Source: Marinifilum_A sediminis (lineage in GTDB: Bacteria > Bacteroidota > Bacteroidia > Bacteroidales > Marinifilaceae). From it: a stretch of DNA of 64,000 nt. The notes below the pieces were generated by a model. It saw only the letters and a program-made list of their open reading frames with translations, did not search any database and had not been told where the DNA came from. The stretch covers positions 992,001 to 1,056,000 of the forward strand of contig CANMCX010000001.1 in assembly GCA_947496465.1 (NCBI GenBank), given 5' to 3'. Position numbers and translations under genes: made by a program. Of the stretch, positions 7,041-16,597 are shown one piece after another (position 1 is the first letter of the stretch; each line of letters starts with the position of its first letter).

Positions 7041-9056
7041 ATGAATTCAAGAAAACTAAATATACTCATCCTATTTCTGCTAATCTCATTGGCTAGCTTG
7101 GCGCAAAATCCGAAAAGGATATACAACAGCTCTTTGTTTAAAGGCATGGAAGCCCGGGAACAAGAGGATATTGATAAAGAATTGACTAAGGCGAAAATCA
7201 ATTTCGAGAAAATTTTAGCGGAAGAGCCTGAATCGCCAATGGTAAACATAGGACTTGCTGCCGTTTACGCTTTCGATACCTATTCGGGTAAAGATTACTT
7301 TCATGCCTTAAAATATTTTCAGAAAGCGTATGATAAGCAATCTCAGTTTACTGCTAACGATAAAGAAATTTTAAATGAGTTGTTTTACAGACAAGATAAG
7401 AATCGTAAAAATAGACCCATAGCTAAAAACATGGATTGGGAATATCAATACCTCGAAGACAAGTTGATTAAATTCGTGAGGGAGGAGAACAATGCCGATC
7501 ATGCAAAGCGATTTTTAAAAGAATTTCAAGATTCGAAATACTATACCAATGTGTCGCATATTTTAAGCTACATTAAATTTCGCGAGGCAGAGAAGCAAAA
7601 TACCATAGCCGCTTTCAATCAATTCTTAAAAGATTATCCCGAATCGGCTCAGCTTAGCATTGCCACAAAAATTCGAAACAGCTTGGCTTATAAAAGTGCC
7701 ATAAGTAAAGGTACCTTAAGCGACTTGCGCAATTTTATACAAAATTATCCAGAGGCGCAGCAAGTTAAAGAGGCGAAGAAACAAATGGCTGACATGGCAT
7801 TTAAAGAGGCATCGGAGAAAAAGACGCTTGAAGCTATCGACAGTTTTATAGCAGACTTTCCTTTCTCAACAAAAATAGCTGCGGCTAAAGTCCTAAGAAA
7901 GCAATTGCTTTTTGAATGGGCTAAACGTGTAGAAAGTGTTGAGGCTTATAACAAGTTTGTGTCCTTATACCCCGAAGGAAAACAGTACATCGATATTTTT
8001 AATTTGAAAGCTACGATACTGGGCGAAGAGATCCTTAGCGATTTTCCAGAGGAAAATTACCTCTTTGTAAAGGGATTCGACAACCAACAGTTGAGCGATT
8101 TTGGTGGAGGAATTGCCAAACGCCCCAATGGAGAATTGGTGGTTGTTTCGGCTACACAAAAAGCAGAGGGCGAGCTATTCGACTCCTGGATTTTAGGCTT
8201 AGATGCCAATGGAAAAATGCTCTGGAACAAGACCTTGGGAAATCGCTTCGATGACCTGGTAAATAAGGTGAGCGTGAGTGCTCAGAACGAAATTTATGTG
8301 GCAGGGATTACCAATGCAATTCTTGATAGTTTAAAAGGTCAGGCTTGGATTTACAAGTTAGATGCCAACGGGCAAAATGTATTCAACCAGAAAGTGAGCA
8401 TGGATGAGGCACTCGATTTTGTAGTCTACCCCGACAATAAAATATTACTTGCTGGTTACATCAGCAATGCCGAAGACAGCTTGTCTACTCCTGCCCTGGT
8501 GAAGCTAAATGCAAATGGTAAAAAACTATGGTCGCGCAAGTATACCAATAAGGGCAAAGTGTATGCTTTGGCTAACGATGATGCTTCGAACACTGCTTTT
8601 GCTGCAGCCGGAAAGTGGATTTTTGCTATCGATGAGGCTGGTTATTTACAATGGGATGTTTTATTGCCCGAGAATCAGGAAGCCACTGCCATTGGCATGA
8701 ATGCCAACAAGCAAGTTCTCTTTGCAGGTGCAAGTGCGAATGGCGCCTTTGCTGCTGCTTACGACAGCTCTGGTAAAAAGCTTTGGGAAACCCCACTAAA
8801 CCTTTTGGGCGAGGGCATGCCCGAGCATCTTGTGGCTTTAGCCGATAAGAGTTTTGTGCTTGCAGGCACCTACGATAACAAAATTAAGCTGGTACAGATT
8901 GATGATTTGGGGACTGTAAAAAGTGAAAAAGAATTTAGCCTTCCACAGGGCGTTCAACTGAATGATATCACAGTTTGCGATGACAATTCTGTTGCCATTA
9001 GCGCTACTCGATTGGAAGATAAAGCCGACCTGATCGTATTTAAATTGAGCTTTTAA
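7041..9056 (+). CDS. Exported repeat protein: helical TPR-like N-terminus, beta-propeller C-terminus
   Basis: The 671-residue protein has a signal peptide (1-21, ending LAQ). The N-terminal half (about 30-330) is helical with TPR-like repeats (NIGLAAVYAFDTYSGKDYFHALKYFQKAY; several FxxxYPEs segments). The C-terminal half (about 350-671) is a propeller of repeated blades such as DANGKMLWNKTLGN, LNANGKKLWSRKYTN and DSSGKKLWETPLN, similar to PQQ-like or delta-60 type repeats. Its function is unknown. Co-transcription with the OmpA protein just upstream suggests a shared envelope or surface complex. A strong terminator follows at 9078-9110. Confidence 0.75.
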   Translation: MNSRKLNILILFLLISLASLAQNPKRIYNSSLFKGMEAREQEDIDKELTKAKINFEKILAEEPESPMVNIGLAAVYAFDTYSGKDYFHALKYFQKAYDKQSQFTANDKEILNELFYRQDKNRKNRPIAKNMDWEYQYLEDKLIKFVREENNADHAKRFLKEFQDSKYYTNVSHILSYIKFREAEKQNTIAAFNQFLKDYPESAQLSIATKIRNSLAYKSAISKGTLSDLRNFIQNYPEAQQVKEAKKQMADMAFKEASEKKTLEAIDSFIADFPFSTKIAAAKVLRKQLLFEWAKRVESVEAYNKFVSLYPEGKQYIDIFNLKATILGEEILSDFPEENYLFVKGFDNQQLSDFGGGIAKRPNGELVVVSATQKAEGELFDSWILGLDANGKMLWNKTLGNRFDDLVNKVSVSAQNEIYVAGITNAILDSLKGQAWIYKLDANGQNVFNQKVSMDEALDFVVYPDNKILLAGYISNAEDSLSTPALVKLNANGKKLWSRKYTNKGKVYALANDDASNTAFAAAGKWIFAIDEAGYLQWDVLLPENQEATAIGMNANKQVLFAGASANGAFAAAYDSSGKKLWETPLNLLGEGMPEHLVALADKSFVLAGTYDNKIKLVQIDDLGTVKSEKEFSLPQGVQLNDITVCDDNSVAISATRLEDKADLIVFKLSF

Positions 9057-9077
9057 ACAAGGTATTAGGGTATAGTT

Positions 9078-9110
9078 AAGGGCAGGCTTTTGGCTTGCCC
9101 TTTGTATTTT
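9078..9110 (+). terminator. Intrinsic terminator after the OmpA/propeller pair
   Basis: AAGGGCAGGC-TTTTG-GCTTGCCCTT forms a 10-bp stem with one G-T wobble, followed by TTGTATTTT. It lies between convergent genes and could serve both strands. Confidence 0.75.
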
Positions 9111-9130
9111 ATGTAGATATCGGAAAGACC

Positions 9131-9904
9131 TTAAAGTCCTACATTAGACTTTTGGAATTGTTTTCGGTATTCTTCTATAGATTCAAAACCAGGCGGTATA
9201 TAGTCCCAACCTCGCTCCTCATCGGTAAAATCAAAATCTGCAATTCTATCTGGAATAATCGGTTGCGGTGTTACTTTGTTTAAATAACCTTTAAACAAAT
9301 GATTTATTTCACATTCACCTACCCTACCACGTAGTTCATGCCATCGGTCATCTTCATCCATTCCTTCTTCTATATATGAGGTCATCACCCAACCCCAAAC
9401 TTCAAACTCTGCATCATCAATATTTAAGTCCAAAGTTGCAAAATATTCCTTTGTGTAATATTGCTGTGGATCAATCTCAGCACCAAGTGTAACATAGCAA
9501 TCATGTACTATCTCAAGAAGCTTAATGAATTGCACTCTACAAGTCGAAACTATATCCTTAAGTTTTAAACTGTTATTATCAAATCGGTACTCAACTTTAC
9601 CATCAAAATATCGTGCACCACCAATTGGAACTACACCGGTGTGTATACTTTCATTTCGGATTTCTACAAAATACTTTGCAATAGGATCTATTTTTATTAT
9701 TTCTTGTTTAGCCTTATACCACTCTTTAAATCCTTCAATTTTTTTATATCCTTGAAGTGCAAATGTTATCGACCTTGACGCAGACAGAAAAGCAGTTAAA
9801 TAACAAGAGAATTCAAACCATTCACTCTCGGATTCAATCATTTTTTTAAGAAAGAATTCAGTTTCTCTTACTTTTTGTTCTACTAAATTGAAAGAATAAT
9901 TCAT
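9131..9904 (-). CDS. HEPN-like protein, last gene of the defence operon
   Basis: The family of this 257-residue protein is not recognised by name. Residues 1-95 are helical and contain R83-N-E-S-I-H88, fitting the Rx4-6H signature of HEPN RNases, with FLSASRSITFAL upstream as in HEPN-like helical proteins. The C-terminal half is acidic and aromatic-rich with no known motif. The gene follows the DUF3883 gene by 27 bases on the same strand and closes the operon that starts with the methyltransferase. A toxin-like RNase or effector role is inferred from the motif and context only. An N-terminal scaffold without catalysis is equally possible. Confidence 0.6.
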   Translation of the reverse strand: MNYSFNLVEQKVRETEFFLKKMIESESEWFEFSCYLTAFLSASRSITFALQGYKKIEGFKEWYKAKQEIIKIDPIAKYFVEIRNESIHTGVVPIGGARYFDGKVEYRFDNNSLKLKDIVSTCRVQFIKLLEIVHDCYVTLGAEIDPQQYYTKEYFATLDLNIDDAEFEVWGWVMTSYIEEGMDEDDRWHELRGRVGECEINHLFKGYLNKVTPQPIIPDRIADFDFTDEERGWDYIPPGFESIEEYRKQFQKSNVGL

Positions 9905-9931
9905 ATATAAAGCATAGGATTAATGTTATAG

Positions 9932-10768
9932 TCAAAAATATCCTCTGTAATTCGTTGCTTTGTAGTTACAAATATCCTTGAAACTACCATTCTTTGTAAA
10001 CATCCCTACCTTATCTTCAAAATTATAAAGACGATAAAGATAAAAATTCTTTACATGTTCAATGGAGAAATTAAACTCATTACTTGAGAAGTAAAAAGGT
10101 GTTTCCTTTCCTAAACGAGTTGTTTTCACTTCTATGTATTTATCTGTTCCATTAAGATTCTTTGAAAGAATATCGAATCCCGCACCATCACCCTGGTCTC
10201 TTGCGATCCATTCTACACTATCTGATAAGCTATGTTTTCCCTGTTTAAGCAAGTTCCATTTCTCATATTCAAAAACGAATTGTTCGCCAAGCTCACCTAA
10301 ACTTCTATTTTGCTGTTCTTTCTCCAGGTAGTTCACCTTAACTGCTCTTCTTCTATAAGTCACTCTTGATTCTTGAACCTCCCCTAGTTCTGGAGCCTTT
10401 TGAATTAGGTTTTCAAATTCTACCGAATTAATCAGTTTTTTGATGTCTCTATCTACAAACCCTTGGAACTCCTTATTTATCCATTGATTATTCTCTAGAT
10501 ATTTAATGACTATCTCTTCTAATAATGCCTGATAATTAAACCTTGGTAAATATCCTTTTATATATAGTTGTCCTAGGTTAACAAGAACAGCACTAATATT
10601 TTGATGTTTGAATTCAATTGAAGATTCAGAACGATTATTCAATAAGGGTAATAAATTTCTTCGGTGTTCTGCTTTGTTATATTTAATGCCTAACAGTTCA
10701 TTATTAAGCATTGCAAAATAATCTGCAACTATTAATTCGACTTCAATGCTTGACCAAGGGATAGACAT
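9932..10768 (-). CDS. DUF3883-type PD-(D/E)XK nuclease-like protein
   Basis: This is a 278-residue protein. The N-terminus (ELIVADYFAMLNNELLGIKYNKAEHR...FKHQNISAVL) matches a module often found in front of nuclease domains in restriction-type genes. The C-terminal domain (about 155-278) reads LGELGEQFVFEYEK, then DQGDGAGFDILS, then KYIEVKTTR: E162, D199 and E213-x-K215 make a PD-(D/E)XK-like active site of the DUF3883/NOV_C type. It is the likely nuclease of the island. The gene starts 1 base after the stop of the receiver-like gene. Restriction of unmethylated DNA is an inference from the linked methyltransferase. Confidence 0.8.
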   Translation of the reverse strand: MSIPWSSIEVELIVADYFAMLNNELLGIKYNKAEHRRNLLPLLNNRSESSIEFKHQNISAVLVNLGQLYIKGYLPRFNYQALLEEIVIKYLENNQWINKEFQGFVDRDIKKLINSVEFENLIQKAPELGEVQESRVTYRRRAVKVNYLEKEQQNRSLGELGEQFVFEYEKWNLLKQGKHSLSDSVEWIARDQGDGAGFDILSKNLNGTDKYIEVKTTRLGKETPFYFSSNEFNFSIEHVKNFYLYRLYNFEDKVGMFTKNGSFKDICNYKATNYRGYF

Positions 10769-10769
10769 A

Positions 10770-12497
10770 TTAATTTTTCACAAAATCAACACCAACTCTG
10801 GATGGGTGCCCAAACGCATGGTTTGCAAGCCTTTGAGCATAATCAGTCCTTAAAGTTGTTATATATTCAACATCAAAATAATTTAGATCCTGGTCAAACA
10901 CCTCTTTCTTAAATTTGTTAGTTATATCCCAAATTCTAATTTTATTATCAATTAGTTTATTATTTTCAACATTATAAACTTTTGGCTTTATGTAAAAAGG
11001 TTTATATAAAAAATTACTTAGTAGATCTTGATTATAATTTAATTTCGTCAGGTGCTTTTCTAGTAACTCAATATCTCCTTTAAGTTTTTTAAGATTATCT
11101 TCAGAACCAGAAAGATTTAAAGCACCATTTTTTTTCAATTTTGGTTTTTCAATATCTCCCCAATAAACTGCTTTTCCATTGGGTAGAAAACTTAAAAATG
11201 CAGTATCTCCTAATTTAAGAGCTAAGTCTATATCATTAAACTCTGAACCTTTTATAAAATAAAAATTGTGATCAATTTTATTTGGATAATAACAATCACA
11301 TAACGCTGTTACGCATAAATAATAGTCATCATCAGGTCCTTTGAAAATATCGCCAAAATTAAGATTTGGAACACTGTCGGGATGCAGGCTTTTTACAGAT
11401 ACAGCATTATAAAAAACATTCAATTGAAACAAATCCTCATTACTTGGGTTTTTATTTTCCAGCTCTTTGCTCTTCGAATTTAAAAATTTAGAGTCCAACA
11501 ACTTAAGCTTTGCAGTTCTTAACTTTATAGTTGCTTGTTCTAATAACAATTTCTTAATAGTTGTACCAAAAATATTATCGTCATTAATATGGTTTCTAAA
11601 TTGGAAAAGAGCTTCTGTCGTCGATTTTAATATAGTTTCATCAATAAATCGTTCATTTGAGTTAAAAACAGATTGCATCTCTAAGCCTAGTAACTGAAAA
11701 AAACTTCCAGAATTCTTTACTATAACATCCGATATTCGATTTAAAAGAGTTGTGTAATCTGAGTCAGTATCTGCATCCTTCTTCAGCGTAAGGACAAAAG
11801 TATTATTGATTATAAAGGAATCGTTACCTGTATTCAGTACTTCATATTTATTAGCTACTGGGTCAGGAATAATATATTTCTCACTATCAAGTGCTATATA
11901 TATATAACGGAGTATCATATACTCAGATTTACCCCTCAACCTTTCAACTGGGAAATCTTCGATTTTAATTTCGTTTGACTCTAAAAAAGTTGAAATTTCA
12001 TCTGTACTTTTATCCCAAACCTCCAGTATTTCCTCACTTGTTATATAATCATAAGTATCCTTTATTACTTCAAATTCTTCCTCACTTATCCCAGAAAAAT
12101 AAGTATCCAAAAAAAGTGGGATTTCATTAAAATTAGTTGACCTAGAGTATATACAACAAAAATTAACATGAGGGATACTCACCGCTCTATTTAGCAAATT
12201 TAAAGAATGTTCTTGTCCTGCTAATTCTGCCAGTTCCCAATCTAAAAAAATAAGATCTCTCCCTTTAAATAAGTAATCCAATGTATTAGAATCCGTAAGA
12301 TTAGGAATTTCAAATTTATGAATTGCTAGACTTTTTCCGTTTTCTTTAAACGTATTATAAAGATTTACTGACAGAGTTTCTTCTGGTATTTGAGTATCAA
12401 TTGGCGTTCCTGAATAAAAATCTTTTGCTTTCTCATCAATAAATATAGCGGAATTAATAGATGAGTTTAATATCTCAAATGCTTTTTGGTTATACAT
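10770..12497 (-). CDS. Receiver-like (Response_reg_2-type) protein paired with the kinase-like ATPase
   Basis: In this 575-residue protein the first ~150 residues have a receiver-like alternation: SAIFIDEKAKDF (acidic pocket), RDLIFLDWELAELAG (D86 at the phosphoacceptor position) and FCCIYSRS. The canonical lysine is not obvious, so phosphorylation is uncertain. The remaining ~420 residues are mixed alpha/beta and unrecognised, with a late part (FNFGDIF..., DDDYYLCVTALCDCYY) resembling proteins annotated as response receiver domain next to GHKL ATPases. It overlaps the upstream ATPase gene by 8 bases, implying translational coupling and a physical partnership. It may relay or sense the state of the ATPase; this is inference. 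Confidence 0.65.
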   Translation of the reverse strand: MYNQKAFEILNSSINSAIFIDEKAKDFYSGTPIDTQIPEETLSVNLYNTFKENGKSLAIHKFEIPNLTDSNTLDYLFKGRDLIFLDWELAELAGQEHSLNLLNRAVSIPHVNFCCIYSRSTNFNEIPLFLDTYFSGISEEEFEVIKDTYDYITSEEILEVWDKSTDEISTFLESNEIKIEDFPVERLRGKSEYMILRYIYIALDSEKYIIPDPVANKYEVLNTGNDSFIINNTFVLTLKKDADTDSDYTTLLNRISDVIVKNSGSFFQLLGLEMQSVFNSNERFIDETILKSTTEALFQFRNHINDDNIFGTTIKKLLLEQATIKLRTAKLKLLDSKFLNSKSKELENKNPSNEDLFQLNVFYNAVSVKSLHPDSVPNLNFGDIFKGPDDDYYLCVTALCDCYYPNKIDHNFYFIKGSEFNDIDLALKLGDTAFLSFLPNGKAVYWGDIEKPKLKKNGALNLSGSEDNLKKLKGDIELLEKHLTKLNYNQDLLSNFLYKPFYIKPKVYNVENNKLIDNKIRIWDITNKFKKEVFDQDLNYFDVEYITTLRTDYAQRLANHAFGHPSRVGVDFVKN

Positions 12498-15393
12498 TCT
12501 CTTCGTTTATTTTGTTTATTACGAAGCAAGCTCCGTTTAAAAGATTATATTTTTTATTATTAGTTGCATAAATATCAAAATCAGCTTCATTTAAACTCTG
12601 TTTTGATAAATATAAACCAATACCTCTACCATTTGGTCTTTGAGAATAAAACAATTCAAAGATCCTTTCTAACCTAAAATCAGGTATTTTTTCTCCAGAA
12701 TTCGCTATAATTATTTCATTTGACTCTGCCCAATAATCAAGCTTTATTATACGCTGTTCTTTGTTTCGCAACCAATAAATAGCATTGTTGATGATATTAA
12801 TGAATACAGTATGAATTACAGGTTCCTTTATTAACATAGAATGTTTCTGGAAGGAGTCTGACATCTCAAAGCTTATATTATATTCGTTTATTTTATTTTC
12901 AAAAAATTCTAATAAATACAAATAGACTACTTCACAGGAAATATCTTTCGTTAATGCTCCAGAAATCCTATAAAGTGGTGACAATAATGCATATTTATCC
13001 TCTAACTGTCTAAAGTTTTTTTCTAGGAAACCAAACTCCTTAATTTCACTGGCAAATCCATTATTATTTAACATGCCAATCTGATTATTAATTTTAGCAT
13101 ATAATTGATTAAACTCATGATCAATTATCTCCACTGCAATACCTAATTGGGCTGTATCTCTGGTTTGTTCCCACTGAAATTTCATTTGGTCATATTGAGC
13201 TTTGTACGCACCTTGCACCTGTTCTTCGTCAATATCAAATGTTAATATTTTGATATGCTCAACAAGCGGAAATAAAGTCCTTCCAGCCTCCTCCAATAAA
13301 CTAGTATACTTTTGTTCAATTTCAACTGTATATGCCTTTACCTGATCTTTAGAGACAACACTATTTACTATTTGTTCTTTATTCTCGATTATTGACTTAA
13401 CTAATCGTCTTGACCTTTCTTTATAATCCTTAGATAATAAATTGATTTTCTCAATAAGTTGTTGATTATAATCATTTAGAGAACTCTCTAATGAAGCAAT
13501 AAAACCGTTATATTTTTTAGTAAAATCAATTTTCAAGTCTCTTATCTCAAGTTTATCCTGAGATTTCTTTTTTAGTTCCTCCCTTTTGGGAGCTACCAAT
13601 TCAATATATGCGTTTAAACGACTTTCAAATCTATATAATCGCTCTTTTTGCTTTTCGGTAGGTTTATAACGTCGCGGAACTTTAGGTATTAACTTTAGCA
13701 ATTCCAAATCCATTCTTTGAAGGTCATCTAAAATACTTTCAACTTCAGAATAAGTAACATTTATATTATTTAATTTTTCATCTAAAAGAAATAGTAATTC
13801 TTCGTATTTAGTTTGATGTTTATCTAATCTTTTAGGATAACTATTAAGCGACCTTGTAAATGCTATTTTAGCTGCTTTTTCTCTGGCTTTATCAGCTTTT
13901 AAAGCCTCATTCTGATCTCTTACCTCTTTTAATTTATCTCTGAAAATAGGTTGATTAGGTTTAGTTGCGAAGAAATCCTGAGCTAAGGTTATAAAGAAAT
14001 TTATTGCATCACTAGTAAATGCACGATACTGAGCATTATTTATCAACCCTTCTCGACTTGATTTATCCTTTAATTTTTGGTTTTCATTCCTAGTTAAACC
14101 CAAATACCCAAACATTCTTCTATAAGAAAAATAATAGGTTCCTGCTCTTTTTGATCTTCTTAATTCGAAATTCAAGAAATCCGCATTTTCTCTACCATAT
14201 GGCAAAACACGAAATTCATCTCTAAAAACATATAAACCGCCATATTCTTTAACTTTATTTGAAATTTTGCTAAACTGAATATCGGATAAAAATGATGATT
14301 TCTCCTCACCTGGAGAATAACCTAATTCAATTGGAACAACCCCATAATGGGAACGTTTATCTTTTTTTCTAGGGTTTGTATAATTATAATCAATGGTCTT
14401 ATCAAAGATTCTAATAAATCCATTAAAACTGCCATTACCATCAAAATCTCCCTTTATATAAACATCTGCTAAATCAAAATCTGAATGGTTAAAAAACTCA
14501 CCTCTAGATTGAAGTAGATCTCTTGTTTCACGATCCTCATGAATATCAAATTTCGTATTTATATTTATTGAGCTTTCTTTAAAAGGATTAGTAAATCCAG
14601 TTAAACTTGAAATAACAAAATTATTATCTTCTATGACATCATCATCTTTTTCGGAAAGTTCAATTATCTGATTAATCGGATTAAATGTAAGAAACAAAGA
14701 TCCATGAGAATCTTCATTATTAAAGAATGAGACTATACGCTGTAAAATCTGAGATTCTAAAAGTGCATCATTAGTTTCTGAAATGATATCAGATTTTAAC
14801 TTAACCTGCCTGCCTTCCCAAATTGGCTTACCATCTAGATCTTTTTCTTTATTAAAATTTGATAAAAATTCGTCCTTCAAACAACAGAAATCCTCACTTA
14901 AATTATTTAAATTTTCGATAGATTTTAAAGGGATGATAATATCATCTAAGTACAAATTGTAGTTTTCCAATAATCTCCAGTCAAAATATACAGCCTGTAA
15001 AGGATTGCCGATTTTCTTTGTCAACATCAACATGGGATTACCAAGGTAAGCAACAGATAAACGCCCTATTCCCTTTTCTCCTGCCTTAATACGAGGTCGT
15101 TTCCATAAAGTTTCTTCCGACTCAATATCTAAATCTGCTCTTGATTTGGAATCTGTCCCCAAAACCAACCATTTATCCAGAATATCAGAACCAGACATTC
15201 CTTTTCCATCATCAGAAATTATGAAATATGATTTAGAAAGTCCATTATATCCTCGTTTATATAAATCGGCACTTAAGTTATCAGCATAAGCATCATAACC
15301 ATTTTTCCATAGCTCAGTGATTGCTGTTGGTAAATCAGCTATTTGTCCTTTACCTAACAAATCAACGGCTCTTGCTTTTGTTCTAAATTGCAT
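12490..15393 (-). CDS. Dual-GHKL protein: Hsp90/MORC-like ATPase fused through coiled coil to a histidine-kinase-like core
   Basis: The 967-residue protein has an N-terminal Bergerat ATPase: N-box E27LWKNGYDA, DDGKGM at 61-66 and GEKGIGRLS at 105-113, close to Hsp90/MORC/MutL rather than to kinases. Residues about 500-740 are a long charged coiled coil. Then comes a histidine-kinase-like part: AVEIIDHEFNQL with H759 in an H-box-like context, followed by a second GHKL domain with N-box INIINNAIYWL (about 863-875), ANSGEKI (about 896-902) and GRGIGLYLSK (about 920-929). There is no membrane segment, so it is cytoplasmic. It overlaps the methyltransferase gene by 1 base and the receiver-like gene by 8 bases. 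MORC/Hsp90-like ATPases next to Dcm and Vsr are known from predicted restriction systems; the second GHKL with H-box is the unusual part. Confidence 0.85.
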   Translation of the reverse strand: MQFRTKARAVDLLGKGQIADLPTAITELWKNGYDAYADNLSADLYKRGYNGLSKSYFIISDDGKGMSGSDILDKWLVLGTDSKSRADLDIESEETLWKRPRIKAGEKGIGRLSVAYLGNPMLMLTKKIGNPLQAVYFDWRLLENYNLYLDDIIIPLKSIENLNNLSEDFCCLKDEFLSNFNKEKDLDGKPIWEGRQVKLKSDIISETNDALLESQILQRIVSFFNNEDSHGSLFLTFNPINQIIELSEKDDDVIEDNNFVISSLTGFTNPFKESSININTKFDIHEDRETRDLLQSRGEFFNHSDFDLADVYIKGDFDGNGSFNGFIRIFDKTIDYNYTNPRKKDKRSHYGVVPIELGYSPGEEKSSFLSDIQFSKISNKVKEYGGLYVFRDEFRVLPYGRENADFLNFELRRSKRAGTYYFSYRRMFGYLGLTRNENQKLKDKSSREGLINNAQYRAFTSDAINFFITLAQDFFATKPNQPIFRDKLKEVRDQNEALKADKAREKAAKIAFTRSLNSYPKRLDKHQTKYEELLFLLDEKLNNINVTYSEVESILDDLQRMDLELLKLIPKVPRRYKPTEKQKERLYRFESRLNAYIELVAPKREELKKKSQDKLEIRDLKIDFTKKYNGFIASLESSLNDYNQQLIEKINLLSKDYKERSRRLVKSIIENKEQIVNSVVSKDQVKAYTVEIEQKYTSLLEEAGRTLFPLVEHIKILTFDIDEEQVQGAYKAQYDQMKFQWEQTRDTAQLGIAVEIIDHEFNQLYAKINNQIGMLNNNGFASEIKEFGFLEKNFRQLEDKYALLSPLYRISGALTKDISCEVVYLYLLEFFENKINEYNISFEMSDSFQKHSMLIKEPVIHTVFINIINNAIYWLRNKEQRIIKLDYWAESNEIIIANSGEKIPDFRLERIFELFYSQRPNGRGIGLYLSKQSLNEADFDIYATNNKKYNLLNGACFVINKINEENV

Positions 15394-16466
15394 TAACTAT
15401 GATTTTTGATTATTGCTTGTCCAATTCTTTTAGCGTATTCAGGAGGTACAGCATTTCCAATCTGTCTAGCGATAGCACCATTACTATTAGCTATGAATTT
15501 ATAATTGATAGGGAATGTTTGTAGAACAGCCCCTTCTCTTAATGATAAAGCTCTATCCTCCTCAGGATGTGCAAATCTACCATTTGAGACACTGTAAAAT
15601 TTTGTTGTAATCGTTGAAGAAGGTCTATCCCACCATAGGCGACCAAATGTATCTTTAAAACAGTTATCTTTTCCAATAAAACATTTCAATTGTAAACGAA
15701 GGATATGGGCAAACCCTAGTCTATTACCACCATCTTTTGCAACATAAGTGAGACGCTCTTTACAAACATCACTTAGGTTTGCTACAGTATGCATGAAATC
15801 TGTTTTGTCCTGGTGCCCTGGTTTAACTTTTGGGAAACCATTTTTTTCACCTAGAACATCTCGAACAGTTAGTTTCTTACCTTCGTCTTTTACCGGAAAT
15901 AATTTTTCTTTTCCAACTCTATTGGCAACTAGTGTAAATCGTTTTCTATTTTGTGGAACACCATAATCGTTAGTATTGTGTACTTCAAAATGAACCTTAT
16001 ACTTATTGCATTCTAACCATTCTATAAATGCCTCAAGCCCGCTCTCTTTTTTCTTTCGTAATACTCCTGGAACATTTTCAACCACTACATAACCTGGCTT
16101 GAAATATTTTACAAATCGACTAAACTCCTTTAACAGGTTTTTCGATTTTTCCGATTTCTTTTTATCCGTATTTATTATGCTCCAGAACTGACAAGGGCTA
16201 CAACCAATTAGCAATAGGTTCTTATCATTTCGTTTTAGCTTAAGTTTTTTTTGAAGTTCTTTTTCTTTTAACTCAAACACATCAGCTTGTATAAACTGAG
16301 CTCCATTTATATTTGTTTCGTAGGTTTCCTTACAGGCTCCTTCGTAGTCAATACCTGCCAGCACATCAATCTCAGCTTGTTGCATTCCGCAACTCATACC
16401 ACCCCCACCGCAGAAGAAATCTACAGCTTTTATTTTTTTATCATTAAGAACTTTGTTCTCGCGCAT
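15393..16466 (-). CDS. dcm: C5 cytosine DNA methyltransferase
   Basis: The 357-residue protein carries the family motifs in order: motif I VDFFCGGGGMSCGM, motif IV with the catalytic cysteine in GCSPCQFWS, motif VI VVENVPG, motif VIII QNRKRF, a target-recognition region of about 90 residues, then motif IX RPSSTITTKF and motif X GNAVPPEYAKRIGQAI. It methylates cytosine at C5 in an unknown short sequence. The start at 16466 gives a normal N-terminus ahead of motif I. It is the first gene of the tight operon and lies 131 bp downstream of vsr, the usual partner that repairs T:G mismatches from deaminated 5-methylcytosine. Confidence 0.95.
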   Translation of the reverse strand: MRENKVLNDKKIKAVDFFCGGGGMSCGMQQAEIDVLAGIDYEGACKETYETNINGAQFIQADVFELKEKELQKKLKLKRNDKNLLLIGCSPCQFWSIINTDKKKSEKSKNLLKEFSRFVKYFKPGYVVVENVPGVLRKKKESGLEAFIEWLECNKYKVHFEVHNTNDYGVPQNRKRFTLVANRVGKEKLFPVKDEGKKLTVRDVLGEKNGFPKVKPGHQDKTDFMHTVANLSDVCKERLTYVAKDGGNRLGFAHILRLQLKCFIGKDNCFKDTFGRLWWDRPSSTITTKFYSVSNGRFAHPEEDRALSLREGAVLQTFPINYKFIANSNGAIARQIGNAVPPEYAKRIGQAIIKNHS

Positions 16467-16597
16467 GTAATCTAGAAAATATTATTTGACCTAATTATTA
16501 AAAATAATAATCCTAACAAAAATATACACATTTTTTCAAATCTAACATATTAAAGGGCATTTTATAATAATTATAAAATAAGAAACTTATTAACAAT

